Assembly: GCF_003254395.2 (NCBI RefSeq)
Contig: NC_037639.1
Span: forward strand, 5,415,001-5,479,000
Reading direction: 5' to 3'
DNA length: 64,000 bases
Origin: Apis mellifera
Taxonomy: Eukaryota; Arthropoda; Insecta; Hymenoptera; Apidae
The notes under the pieces are model-generated. The model had not been told where the DNA came from and made no database searches. It was given only the letters and a program-made list of their open reading frames with translations. The position numbers and the translations under genes were made by a program. Positions 10,630-23,569 of this stretch are shown here, piece after piece; position 1 is the first letter of the stretch, and each line of letters begins with the position of its first letter.

Positions 10630-13600
10630 TTTGTTCGAATTTTGTTCGAAAGGTTTGCGGGGGTGGTTGGAAATAGAGATTCAATTGAGAGAATGAGGTG
10701 AAGGGAAAGGGTTCCCTTAATTTATTCCAAATTATTGGAAAATTATTTTTAGATTTATGATAATTACGATATTTCGTTGTGTTATTTTTCTAAAGTAACT
10801 TTTTTCTTTTAGAGGGGGGGAAAAATGTTGAATAGAAATTGTGAAATTAGGTATCTTGCAATTATCATTTTGAAAGATACGATACTGCGTATCTGTATGC
10901 TCCTTTGTGTCTAATATAGTACACACGAATGATGGAATATCTGGATGAACCGGAAGGCTGAATCACGAGATATCTTCGGTCTATATTTTGTCAGTAGGTG
11001 TACAAAACGTCTGTTCAGAACTGTATCAAGCTATTTAATGTTAAAAAGATAAAGATGTACGAGCCAATGACCTCTTAGTTTTCCTTTAACCCCATTTTCC
11101 TCTTCAATATTCTCGTATCCTTTCGCGCCATTCTTTCTTATCTTCTCCTTTTCACGTAAATTTCAAATCTAATTTAATCAAATCCGCTAATTAATTGTTA
11201 TTAATTAGTTTTCCATTAGATTAAAAATTTTATTATTCGATCACACATCTTTCCTTCTTAATTTTTCAAATTAATTTCCGCGAAATCCTTTTTTCTTCGG
11301 ATTGACATTAATTCTTCTTCTCTTCGTTACGTTCTCTTTAATTTTATCCACTGTATGAAATCTTCTATTCTTCTTCCGTGGCAATTTTAGCATTGAAAGC
11401 AGCCAGAAATTAGCCAGCGATCTAGATATGGACCGTGGAAATGTTTAATGCAGATTGCTCCATCTCTCGGTCATTGCTCGATTATAACCCCTGTTTATTA
11501 TCAATGCAACGGTTATACTGTATATATAAGCAAGATTTCACTGCCAATCAACAAGATGTGAATGGTTATATTGTAGTGTGTATAATGAAGTTTATTTTAT
11601 ATCGTTAATGAAGATAGAGATCATGAATAAATAAAACTTAGCTTCCTTAAAATAATTCGTAATATTAAATAGATATAAATTTAGAGTAATTATAATAAAA
11701 AAAAAAAAAATAGAAAGTGGATGTTATTTGAAAATTTGGAATGGATCAATCTCCATTTATCATCATGTTCATTATTTTATTTATATCTATCATTGATAAT
11801 GCGATTTTAATGTTAATTGTTCCTATTTTAAGAGATTATATTCTCATAATTATTGTATTTTAATGTTAAGATTAAATGCAGAAAATAAAAGGAAAATGAC
11901 TTGTTGAAAAAATACCTTATTAAAACATTCGCTGGTCTTTGATAATTTTTTAATTATAGTACTCTCGGTTTTCATAAATGCTTTCTCGTTGTAAACGCTG
12001 GTTTTCACGATGTTTATAAAGCGTAAACAAAATGTTTTACATTATATTTCTTCAAACACTTGCTACTTGTTCAAAAAATATTCGACACAAATTCAAAAAT
12101 TTTTTTTCCTTTCAATTAACACGAAACGAACGTGAAAATTAATAGGATCTGTTCAAATATTTCCAGTTTTCGATGTATTTTTGACAATCTTTAATTAATT
12201 TAATTATTGGCGAATTCTTTTGACGAGATTATTAAAGTAAACTGATTCGTTAATTCTTAATGAATGCCTTTTCGAAAATAAACTACTGGTTTTTTATGTT
12301 CAAACTTTTTAAATATTTTTCTATTTCCAATTTATATAAAACTCGTTGTAAAGTTTGTTTTTATTTTAATACACAAATGCAATTAAAATTGAAAACAGGT
12401 TTATTAATATTTTATATACTTATATTCGTGAAATTTTAAAATATTAATTAATTATTACATGAAACTAAATTTCTAGTTTCGTCTTAATTTAATATCAGAT
12501 ACAATCCTTTTAATTACATTTACGAATTACATTTCAATTGCCAAGAAATAAAAAATAATTAAAGGTAGATAAGAATAAATAAAAATAACAAAAGTAATTA
12601 AAGAAACTAATCCAAAGAATCTAAATGAATTCTGTGCTTAATGCCTATCTCCTTCCAATTATCTTTGCAAATTAAGAACATATATAATTAATTATATTAT
12701 TTAATAAACCTAAACTCACACACTTTAAATATATATATAGTCTCTTCCACAATATCTTTTTCGTTTATTTAAAAATATGCAACAAATGAACTATCCACAC
12801 AAATATTCTATTATCTCCAAATTTGTCCTAATTAATATTAATATCCAAAGAAAAACCGAGATAATTAACATCCTCATTCCAAACTGAACATCGTTCCATA
12901 ATGGAAAACTTATCAATTCTTCTCTAGACATCTCATTGCATTAATTATTTTCCTAAAATGAACGTCATTGGACGTGGCGTCGGTTGCATGAAAATTAATC
13001 CGATTTGCTAGTCGATCAATCCATTATTAACGAATCGAGCCGTATACGTTTTATCGATCAAAAGTTTAAAATTACATTATACATAATATAATCGCACAAA
13101 TAACAAAAATTTTACGTAACAACAAACGTTTTTTTAACACGAAACTTTCCATTCGATTTCCAGAAAAGTCAATTATTAATATTTTCGAATTCAAAAATTT
13201 TGAAGAAAATTAGGAAACAAATAATAATAAATTTTTCTCCGAGCCCAACCATGTATTAATTTCGTATCGGTGATTAAAATTAATTGAAAATTCGACGTAT
13301 TCGGAAAGCAATTTCAAACTTTCGATCAACGGTGTGTACCCCTTTCAGATATAATAAAACGGAACACGCCAGACATGTTGGTGTCATTCAAATTTATCAT
13401 CGTGTATCCAGGAAACCGACGTTGATTTTCACTCAGTCGAGACCCTATCCTTCAATCAACCAATATTACGAGAGGAATTTAGTTTTCGATCGATAAATTA
13501 ATCGAGATTTTATTTAATTGCGCATAATTCAACTTGATGCGCGGATCATCGAAAGAGGGAAAGAGATCCCCCTTCGCATAAAAGTTCAGCTGCTAGTTTA

Positions 13601-14353
13601 TACGTTTTCCGGTTCACATTTTTCCCATATGCGGGCATAACTGCTCAGTCACTGAATAAATTAACGCTTTACGATGACATTCGGCTCGAAAACCGAATGA
13701 ACATTTAAGGAATTCCCCAGATTATCCCGAGATATAAGGAACGTGTCATATCTCTAACGATTCCTCGAATTATTTCGAAAAATGTAAATGTAGGCTTTTT
13801 ACATATTATAAATAAAAATATTTCTTTTCCTTCTTTTTTCCCCTTGTCTTTCGTATTATTACATTTCTAAGGAATTGAAATATTTCTCAGAATAATCAAA
13901 TTACAGATAAAAAAAAATACATTATAATCATTTTTGTAAAAATGATCGATTGCACGATTAAAAAAAAATAAATAAATAAATAGATATTGCATAGATTTTA
14001 ATAAAACCTTCAAAAATATCATTTCTTTAATAAACGTTAAACACGATCGAATCAATTTTTACCAAAATATGTAGTGCAAAAGCTTTTCTCGTTTGACGAA
14101 CTGTACCTTTCATCATCGACGAGTGGGTGTAACCGAGCTTGTAAGGGTTTCTATGTGAACGTGGCAAGTGGCGTTACTTGGTTTACGATCGTTCCAATTG
14201 CGGTCGTGGAAAAAAAAGAAGAAGAAAAAAGAGAGACGAAATCGATTCCTCTGAAACCGCAATGCAAACGACCGTTATTGCCATACCACTCGCGAAGGCT
14301 ATCGGGCCGTGTGTTAATAAAATGCATTTAAGGAGGGGTGGGAGGGAAAGGAA

Positions 14354-14414
<61 letters not shown>

Positions 14415-15050
14415 GAAGGAAGGGAAAAAAAAAAAGGTTGTCATCATACATGGTGGATTGATTTTAACGACTGTCGCTTTCTTTGGACCTTCGATAACGA
14501 TGTGTTGAGTATCTCGTAAAGTATTTGTTTAAACGGCTCGTTACATTGTGTTAAATGAACGCCGTAAAAACGGTGTTTTGCGAGGAGAGCCTTCCAAGTT
14601 TTTACAATCAGGTAGCAGTTCGATTAGTTTTGCTGGTTATAGTTGTAAATAAACTTGGAAAGAATTTTTTCATTAACAAATTGATCCCGTCGAGGATAAC
14701 CATGATATTTTGTTATAAAGCTGTTTCCAACAAAGCAATTGTTTAAACACGCGTTTCTTTAAAAGAATCTTTTCATTCTTGATTTAATATGGATTTCATA
14801 ATATAAATAATTAATATAACGTAATACTTACAATTTCAATTGCTGTTTATGCAGAAAAACCAACAGTCAAAGATTGTTACAGCATTATTGGCGCTTCGAT
14901 ATGATTCACAGACGTATCTGAAAAAAAGAAAAATTCAAAAATTATTTAAGAAATGTATATTTCTTAACTCCAAAATACCTAGAATCGTTCTTCTATTGTT
15001 ATTATTATTATTTCTTTCAAATAAATTTCAATATCCTGAAAAACTGAGAA
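10630..15050. other. Long AT-rich tract, no gene seen
   Basis: Among the most AT-rich parts of the window, especially 11180-13260, with T/A runs throughout and no sustained frame. It could be matrix-attachment-like DNA or intron, but nothing in the sequence decides this. Confidence 0.6.
14355..14414. repeat. AAAG tetranucleotide microsatellite
   Basis: About 15 AAAG units lie within a purine-only stretch that continues on both sides. The apparent open frame across it is simply the repeat. Confidence 0.9.
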
Positions 15051-15059
15051 TACATATCT

Positions 15060-15760
15060 CTCAGAGTTGACCGGCGATTCGACCGATGGCACGTCGAAGA
15101 ATACAACGTTCACGCGGCCACAGGAGCGATGATCGAAAGGGGTTGCGAGAGACGTGGAGAGAAATGGGCAGAGAGGGACGAAGAGAGAGCGAAGAACACA
15201 GCAAGGGGGGTTTGGCAATGCGACAAGCGCGACGCTGAAAATAGCAACGGGGTAGGGAGTCCGGTTTATAGTTAGCTTCTCTTATAGTTAGCCGCTGACT
15301 AGCTCTCTGCAGAATGCGAAATGGGTCTCCCAACTTTCTCTCTCTTTCTTCTATTCTCCTTTTCTTTCCCTTCTCCCTCTCATCAAACTCTTCTTTATCT
15401 CCCGCGAATTCGCAGACATACTCGTTTCCAGTTCGCCTCTCCTTCGATCCTTTATTATCCTTTTCCCCCATCGTTTCCAGAATACAAACTTCGACACACC
15501 CCACACCTCACCCCCTAGTTTTAATACACTCTCGCCGCGTCTATTTTGGCCGAGTTTATTTCTGAATGTGGCGGTCTATCGTGGACGTCAGGATCGTGGA
15601 CGTTCCTCTTTCAGATCCACGTCTCTTGGCCCAGACTCCGCGGATGCCGGAATCTTGGGGAAAAAGAGGAACGAGAGCGCGATTTGCTCGGGTCGGGAAT
15701 GAATTCCAACGACACGTTGCGAGGGGTGAACGTGGGTGAACGTGGAAAAAATTATGTAAT
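15060..15760. other. GC-richer island, CT-rich part
   Basis: Open frames exist on both strands but are Ser/Pro/Leu- or Arg/Glu-rich mirrors of CT/GA-biased DNA. Not accepted as genes. Confidence 0.55.
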
Positions 15761-16880
15761 ATCATTGTGTAAAACTTCTTTTTTTTTTATAAAAGTTAAT
15801 CAAGAGAAAGAATCGTTAATGTTGCAATTTATATCGTAATTATATTATACGAAATACCAGTGTTTCCATGCCAAAGTAATCATATTTATATTTCTCAAGA
15901 GAGATTAAATTCTTAGCAAAAAAGAAAAAGAATAGAATTTTTCTTCCGTTCAAACGAACATATGCTCTTCACCAATCATCGAAGGAATTATACTTGAATG
16001 AATCATAATTTTCTAATGCAGCATATTCACTTAACACGAGGGTCTACTTCATCCAATGCTTTTATACAATCAATAAGTAAATTAGATTCTACGCGAATTC
16101 ACACGTTGAAACGAGAGAGATGAGCTCGTCGAATGAATAGCTCTCTTAGAAAATGGCTATTAGAGTGGAGTAGGTCTCGAGTAAACTTGATAATTCATGA
16201 CGAAGAGGTTTGCTACATCATGTAACACGTGCACACGTTGTGGAAATCAAACTTCTAACTTGAGTATTAGCAATGAATGAATAACGACGAATCATGTAGC
16301 GTAAGCAAGAAAATCCTAGACTTTAGAAGATCGAACAATTTATCGCGATGAATAAATATGTATCGAATTAAATCCATCCAACCAATAATCTTTTTCCAAA
16401 TTTTATTCGAATTTTATTTCGTACCTCATCATCGTTTCAGATTTCTTCTCGCTATTTCTTATATTCTGTTTCTAATTCTATTATCGTTATCATTACACAT
16501 AATCTCATTATAAATAATCTCTTTGTATCTCCTTTTTCTTCCTAATCTTCTTAATTTTTTTCCATACGTTCAACCACAAATTGCTCGCTTATTGTATTCA
16601 TAAATATCTTGACGGTGTTAATTACCTTCAATTTATCAACCGTTTATTATTGACAACCGTCACGAACGAAGCTACTTTATACGCGTCATACTTAACACAG
16701 GAACCAGCGAAAGATTGACGGAAAGCGTCAGAGATTAAATACAAACACTTGAATTCAAAACAGCGAGGGAACATAAGAAAGCTTTTCAGAAAAACTGCAA
16801 GACGGTATGATTTAGCGAATTTCGATCCGTGAGAAAGGTTTCGTGGAGCAAGAAGCGTTTAAAACTAAAATAAATAAACG

Positions 16881-16900
16881 AGAGAGAGAGAGAGAGAGAG
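16881..16900. repeat. GA microsatellite
   Basis: Ten AG units. Similar GA/CT tracts occur at 39693-39710, 40376-40393 and 22091-22106, and could recruit GAGA-type factors. Confidence 0.8.
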
Positions 16901-18007
16901 GCGAGAGAAAAGAATGAACGAACGGGTCGAAAAAGTTCCACGATTTCTAGCTCTTGCCGCTCCTTAATTTCTCGATCCAAGAAAGAGAAATACACTTTGT
17001 AATATGACTTTTGCAATTTGATTTTTAATCAAGAAACATTGTTAAAAAAAAAAACGTGTAACGTGACAATTTATTAATCGTAATGCGAACAATAAGCAAG
17101 GAATTTTATTAAAACGAATCCCTTCGTTCGAGATGGCTGATCAAGAAAGATGATCGCTCGACGTCCAATGAAAGCTGTTTTCCGTGCGTGACTTCCGCCG
17201 GATTCGCGTCGACAATGCTTCCATTGATAAATAGACGGTCGTGCGCGCGTTTCACACGAGTCGATATCGGGTTTGGAACGTTATTGAAACGAATATTTAT
17301 CATAGAATAAAATTTCGATAGATTAATTATACTCGAAATAATTTTTGTTTCGTCCGATAAATTGTTCCATTGGAATGATATATATTTTTTTTTATATCAC
17401 TGTTATATTTAAATTAAAAATATCAATTGTTCGTCGTCAATTAAAATATATTTGTATAAAATAAAATGTAATAATTTTTACTGCTATCGAATCAAACGTT
17501 ACATTTAATTACAAAATATAAATTATCCTTATCGATGGTATTTTAATTTATTTCTTTGATTCCAAGCTCGCTGAATTTTTTTTACACGTGGTTCAATACT
17601 TTATGTTGCAATTATTTTCCTCTGATAATTTTGTTATATAAACGTGTATTCGAAATTCGGTCATTGATTACTATAATTACAAACTTTTACTTCTTTAATT
17701 AATATAGCCACGATCCAAATGTATCTTTTCCACACAACCGGTCATCAGTCCAGTAATTGGAGCACAACGACGTTAATAAGTTTGAAATTACAATCGACAT
17801 ACATTTACTTGCTTAGGGCGAGAAAAAAACGATATATGCATTCGTTATGCATTATAATCATAATGAATAAATCATTAAGACAATAGAGCATCTTAATAAC
17901 ACAATAGAATCTCCGTTCTTCTCACTGGGATAACAAAGTTACGTGACCGTCTCAATAAAAAAACATGGATAACATAATTGGCTCTTGAAATTAATATTAA
18001 ATACTTT

Positions 18008-18028
18008 AAAAAAAAAAAAAAAAAAAAA
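18008..18028. repeat. A tract
   Basis: Twenty-one A residues without a recognisable retroposed body upstream. Comparable tracts are at 52330-52348 (A), 63395-63412 (A) and 5761-5778 (T). Confidence 0.8.
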
Positions 18029-18409
18029 GAATTTAACAAACAATATTTTCTCCTCGCATAATCATCCATTCAATTCTAACGTCTAACTAGAAATTTTATC
18101 TACATTTAAGCATCACTACACTTTTTCACGAATAAAAAATTAATTATTCATCCACTAAAGCTATTAGCTTTTCCAATTTCTACGCGTCTCTCTGTAAAAA
18201 AAAAATATTCCCACTAGATCCAGACGAATGAAAAATCATCAATCCCCATACTTCGGTTAATTATCATCAAAGACCATCCAACAAAACAGAAAAGCCACTT
18301 TTTAAAGCCTGAACCCTTCAACAATTTCAACGATTCCTCCCAATCGTATCATTCAATCTTCATCCTCGCTCGCATCATCCGTATAATCCAATAATTATAA
18401 CCCCGGGCC

Positions 18410-20040
18410 GCCTCGCCGAAAGAAATAATCTTATTCCAACCAGTCGGGGCCAGTCCAGCTCTAAAACTAGCCTTTGCTTAGAGCCTTGACTCTACCTGAC
18501 GTCCACACGGTCCTAAACCATCCGAACGACCTATTCTCAATTACTCCTCGATTCCATCCTCCTCGATATATATATATATATATACACAACATCGGCGCGT
18601 ATATAACGTCGGTCTCCCCTCGGACCAAACCGATAACAATCCTAACGCCAGAATCCACAATGCAACGAGGCATTATAACGTTATGCGCGCCGCGGGCTGT
18701 CGTCGTTAGACCGAATGAGCCCCGTCCTCTAATTACAAGCCTCTTCCGACTTGACTTTTACGAGACAGGCCGGTATATACGATACGATATACGAGCAATG
18801 CCCGCGACAAAATAATTAACCTAAACGAAATTCGCCCCTCTTAACCTGTTATCGCGTTAATTCCCGCTCGAAAATATTTTAGATCCGCCATAATTTGATA
18901 ATTTCGAAACTTGGCTCGATTCGCGAAATCTCGAAGCCGATAAATTTATTTATTTATTATGATGATAAATCATCCAGATTTCGAACTTTTAAGACGAGTA
19001 CTTTCAAGTTTCTTTCCCTCGATGAATCTTTATCGAGTGTATCTAAAGGCAATGATTATATAAGATAGAAACATCGGTCTTTTTCTTTTCCTACGAAACT
19101 TTGGAAATTCTAAAAAATGAAAAGCGAGCATCAATCATACGATCTCGATATATTCTTCGCCGTCTAATTATCAAGGATATACAACTTGGAAATCCTTCTT
19201 TGCCGCCTTTAACGAATTAAACTTTTGAACTCTTCGAGAGCCACGATCAGTATCACCGTGTTACTACGGTTCCGAAACGTACGCTCGTACGTACGCTAAC
19301 ATCAAATTATAAATAGACTGAACTATCCCATTTATCAGCGTCAATAGAGCCGTAAATTTCGCGGCTAACTGTTCTCACTTTACCATCTGGACAGGACCGA
19401 GGTGTCCGCTCGCCGCTAGAGAGCCCGGGAAGAGAGGCTCTCGGGATACGCTGCAATCATCCGCGATTTTCAGGATCTTCCGCTGACTTCCTCCACGTCA
19501 ACCATCTTAGATTCACGCCGGATAGTACCATCGGGTCGTGTTAAATGGCCGGCGCAACTATCTAGATCCAAACTGACTATTTCTTAGTATAAAAGGGAAT
19601 ACGAGGGATGGTGGGGGGAAGGAAAAAAAGGAAAAGAAAGAAAGAAAAAAAAGGAAAGGAAGGGAAAGAAGTAGACAACGAGATTCGAACGCGCGATCCT
19701 CTCTCGGGGCGAAAAGCGAAAATTCCTCTCCTCGCGAGTTCTATCTACGTTGTATTATATTTCAGCTTGTTATTTATTGGGACAGCGTCATCGGTGCCGG
19801 ACCTTTGTCGAGATTATCCTCGTGTGTCCTCGCGACACAGCGCGTATTAATATTCAATTTGCGCCGGTTCCTCGACGATGTACCGAGAGATAGACCATCG
19901 TGATTGCCCGCCGCGTTATTACGTGATTATTTACGACGCGGTGTCGTTGGCCGGCATTTTAATTTCCTAGTGGGTGTCGAATTTTCTCGACGGAGACAAG
20001 TTTAACTCGCGGACAATTTCGTGGACAAACGACGGGGGCG
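18410..20040. other. Mixed GC-rich islands
   Basis: Two islands around 18.4-18.8 and 19.4-20.0 kb flank ordinary AT-rich DNA. The second contains a tRNA-like antisense stretch that was examined and rejected. Confidence 0.5.
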
Positions 20041-20049
20041 TTTTCAATT

Positions 20050-21830
20050 GTTTCTAGAATTTATCTATTATATCGTGTTATTATTTCGTTAGGATGTTTT
20101 CGTTGTTTTTTTAATAAACAAATATAAATTATATTTGCATATATAAATGAATTGAATTCTTGAAAAAAAGATGTGAAAATATTAAATTTTTTGCTTTCCT
20201 AGAAGAAAACTCTTTAATAATTATTTTTTTCACTATTTGAATCATTTGTATTTTTTTTTATATTATTGTTAATTGTTTATCTTTTCTTCAATCGAATAAT
20301 ATATTTAATTTTTAGTGTCTATAATGAGAACGGAATCCAATTATAAAAAAAAGAAAAATTATAAATACGAGGAACAGTAAAAGATAAAAGTGTAATGCGT
20401 TAATGTAATATACGAAGGTGTTAAAAGAGAGACTATAAAACTTTAAGAGTTTATTATACTAATTGAGAGGAAGTGGAAAAAATGTTTAATCAGCATGTGT
20501 TGTAAAATCAGTATTTTCGATGTTAAACACCTTTGCAATCGTTGTCCTTCGTGCATTTTAATGAGTTTAATTTATTTATTCACGGCTGATAATATATTAT
20601 AATTACTACAATTAATGAAACGCGTGCATACATATCAGATGAAAAAAAAATGGAACAAGAGAAAAATAATTCTGACATCGAATAAGTGTATGCATTTACA
20701 TGAAAGGGAAAGACGTCAAAAACTTTTTATTATGAAAGAGCAAAAATAAATTTTTAAAGCTGGCTTCATTATACTAATTTCATTTAGTACTAATTATCCA
20801 TTGTTCCTGCATAAAAAGTTTTTTTTATATGAAAAGATCTTTTCAACATAACTCCTCTGAAAATTCTTCAAATGAGAACAGAATTGTATTTAAACTCTGC
20901 TCTATTTTATTCCACATTCTAAACAATGAACGTTGTTTTAAATTAAAAACTTTACATACTGCCATAAAGAAAAAATAATTTTTTAATTATATTTACTATC
21001 TAAGCAATGAACTACCATTCTAATTCACAAATTCAAATTTTACATTACATTATATTATCCATTATTTTATATGGATACATTTATGATTTAACAAAAAATT
21101 TAATGACAATTATAAATAATTGCGATTGATGTATTAATTTCAACTAATTCATTTGCCTAGTCTCGTTAGAATAAGAATAATAAACACAATTGAAAAGAGA
21201 AAACAATTCCCTATTCAACTAAATATCCCCAACATCCAGGAACGTTTTCCTATCATTAAGAGACCACAAGATATACTCCACCTAACACAGAATAATCACG
21301 GTCCGCCATTAAAGCAGGCCGATCTCGTCTGCTTATATAACCGCAAGACAAAAGATTTGAGCCGAGCCAAAGAGAAAATTACGAGGTACACCCATACAGA
21401 TGAACATGTTTTTGAGATCACTGGTATATATCAAAGAGAAGAATTTTTCTATTATTTTCAAGCATTGTGTTGAAGAAAAATTCTTTAAATCATTACTCCC
21501 ATATCCTTCATGAATATTTATTTATTAACAAAAACAATATTCTATAATAATAAAATTTCTTTCAACATTTCTATTTCTCGCACAACCTAAACCAGATCAG
21601 AATTAATAATTTTAACATTACTATTCATCCTTAAAATATTATAAAATATTGGAATTTTGCTTTCAAAATTTGCAAAACCTTCTAATCTCCTATTTTAAAA
21701 AAAAAATCAGAATCAATCTGGCTTCTGGATCTCTTTTTACCTAACTATCGTCACACTTATCCAATTCTAACTTCTGAGAAAAGTAAATTGATAAGAATGA
21801 AACAAAAACTACAACTTGCAACACTACGAC
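20050..21830. other. AT-rich; one long ATG-less open frame
   Basis: A 106-codon + strand frame (21153-21473) follows an acceptor-like TTTGCCTAG but has no ATG and no positional G bias. It is left as unexplained. Confidence 0.45.
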
Positions 21831-21839
21831 GTTTTCACA

Positions 21840-23560
21840 AACAGTGAATCACGCAGGGTGCATTACATAGACATTCATTGCGTCTTCCAATCGCCCAATT
21901 CGGCCTCATTCACGCGGTGAAATAAATGTTTACCGGGGGCTAGCTAGGTCGTGAAGATTTCGCGACGTCCACCCATTATCAGCATATTTCAGAAGCTCCT
22001 CCTTAAGGACCTTGGAGGCCCGTGCCCCGTAATAACACAAAACCGGCTAGCTCCTCTCTCTCCCTCTCTCGCCCGCACCTACACGTATCTCTCTCTCTCT
22101 CTCTCTCCCTACGCACAAGCTAAATGAATGCAGTCGCTTATAGCTACTGGATACGAAGATTACCCCGAAGGTAATCCTGATCGTACGCAGCTCTCGAAAG
22201 GATCCCTCCTCCGGCTAGATTTCTCCTCTCGTGCCTCTTTTCTTTTCTTTTTTTTTTCTTTCTTTCTTTCTTTTACCCATATCTCGTGCGCTGACGCGCG
22301 CAGTGGTATAGGATCCACAATTTTTACGGGATCGAAATCCTGTCTCTCTCTTTCTTTTTTTCGAATCATTGGAGCTGGTGATTGAAAAAATATGTTTTTT
22401 ATTTATATCTTTCGTTTGGGGATTCTTGGATTCTTTCTTCCTTTTCTTTTTACTATTCTTCTGCACATTCGAAGAAGTTAAATGTTTGCCAAATGACGTA
22501 ACTATGATTTTAATTAATTGTTGCTTTACATTAATTATTCTTAAAATTTTCTTGTGTCTTTCAAAGTGATTAGATTTGAATATTAATAATTTAACACCAA
22601 AGGGGAAATATTTCACGCCATTCAACGAATATCCCCTAATCACGAACGTCACAAAAACTTTCTAAAACACTCGAGGCTCAATAAAAAGGATCAATGGCTA
22701 TCTCTTACAACCCAAAAACGACAAGATATCCGTGTATATCCCTCCTCGTGTTCGACCTTGTGGTTCGAAGAAGAGGAAAAAAAGAAAGAGGAGAGGAAGA
22801 AAAAAAAATACATATCTAGACTAAAAGTTAATTCCATACCAGTGTACGCGTCACTCTGTCCCTCTCTCGTTCCTCCACGAGCGGAGCACAACAGCCGCCT
22901 CTCGGTCGTCGGGTTCAGCCTCCAGCGGAGGCCGTTCTATTCGCAGAGGAGAACCCAGAGGAAGCAACCGATTAAGTTTTTGTTCCCTCGAGAATTAGAC
23001 AACCTCTCCTCCTTTCTCTCTCTCTCCCTCTCCTTCTCTCTCGACGCAAAGGGACGCGTACGAGAGGAGACGAGAAGAGAAAAGAAGAAGAGGAAGAAGA
23101 AAGGAAGAAGAGAGGAAGAGAAGCGATCCATCCATCGAATGGACCAATTCGTGCACCTGTTCGGGCCCGGCTCGATTCCATAAAACGTTAACTAGCGTGG
23201 TCGTCACGGAATCCAGACGAGGGTCCAGAGAGGCCTCTCCTCTCTCCGGGCTCTCCTTTGTTCCTCTTGCCTGCCTGGACCCGTTCCCCCCCCGCCCCCT
23301 CGATCCATCGATCCATTACACGCCGTCCATTCGGGGAGGGGATTACGTTAATCGCCGCGTGGACGAGAAGGGGCGAGCGCGATGAATGGCGAAAACCGCG
23401 AGACGCAAACCTCGGCCCGTATCTTCATCAATGAGAACGGTGATGAGTTCGGTGAGATTGATTAATGCGGCTTGCCTCGTGTGTTGATTTAGAGCCGTGG
23501 CTGTGTATCGCCATGAAACGAGACATCTACAGACGTTTGCGCGTTAGAGGAGGGGAGGGA
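21840..23560. other. CT/GA-biased GC-richer island
   Basis: Pyrimidine tracts and purine tracts alternate. The open frames on both strands are low-complexity Ser/Leu/Phe or Lys/Arg/Glu and are not accepted. Confidence 0.55.
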
Positions 23561-23569
23561 GATTCGTCG

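Larger units (their letters stand above)
15770..18400. other. No gene seen
   Basis: AT-rich spacer with GA and A tracts. Confidence 0.6.

Noticed and set aside
14178..14519. 113-codon frame through the AAAG repeat
   Set aside because: The middle is the microsatellite read as Lys-Glu-Arg repeats.
19671..19748. tRNA-like stretch on the minus strand: 7-bp end stem (GTAGATA/TGTCTAC) and a TTCGAATC T-loop-like motif
   Set aside because: No D arm or anticodon stem can be drawn, the T stem has a mismatch, and no A-box is present. A tRNAscan covariance score would decide.
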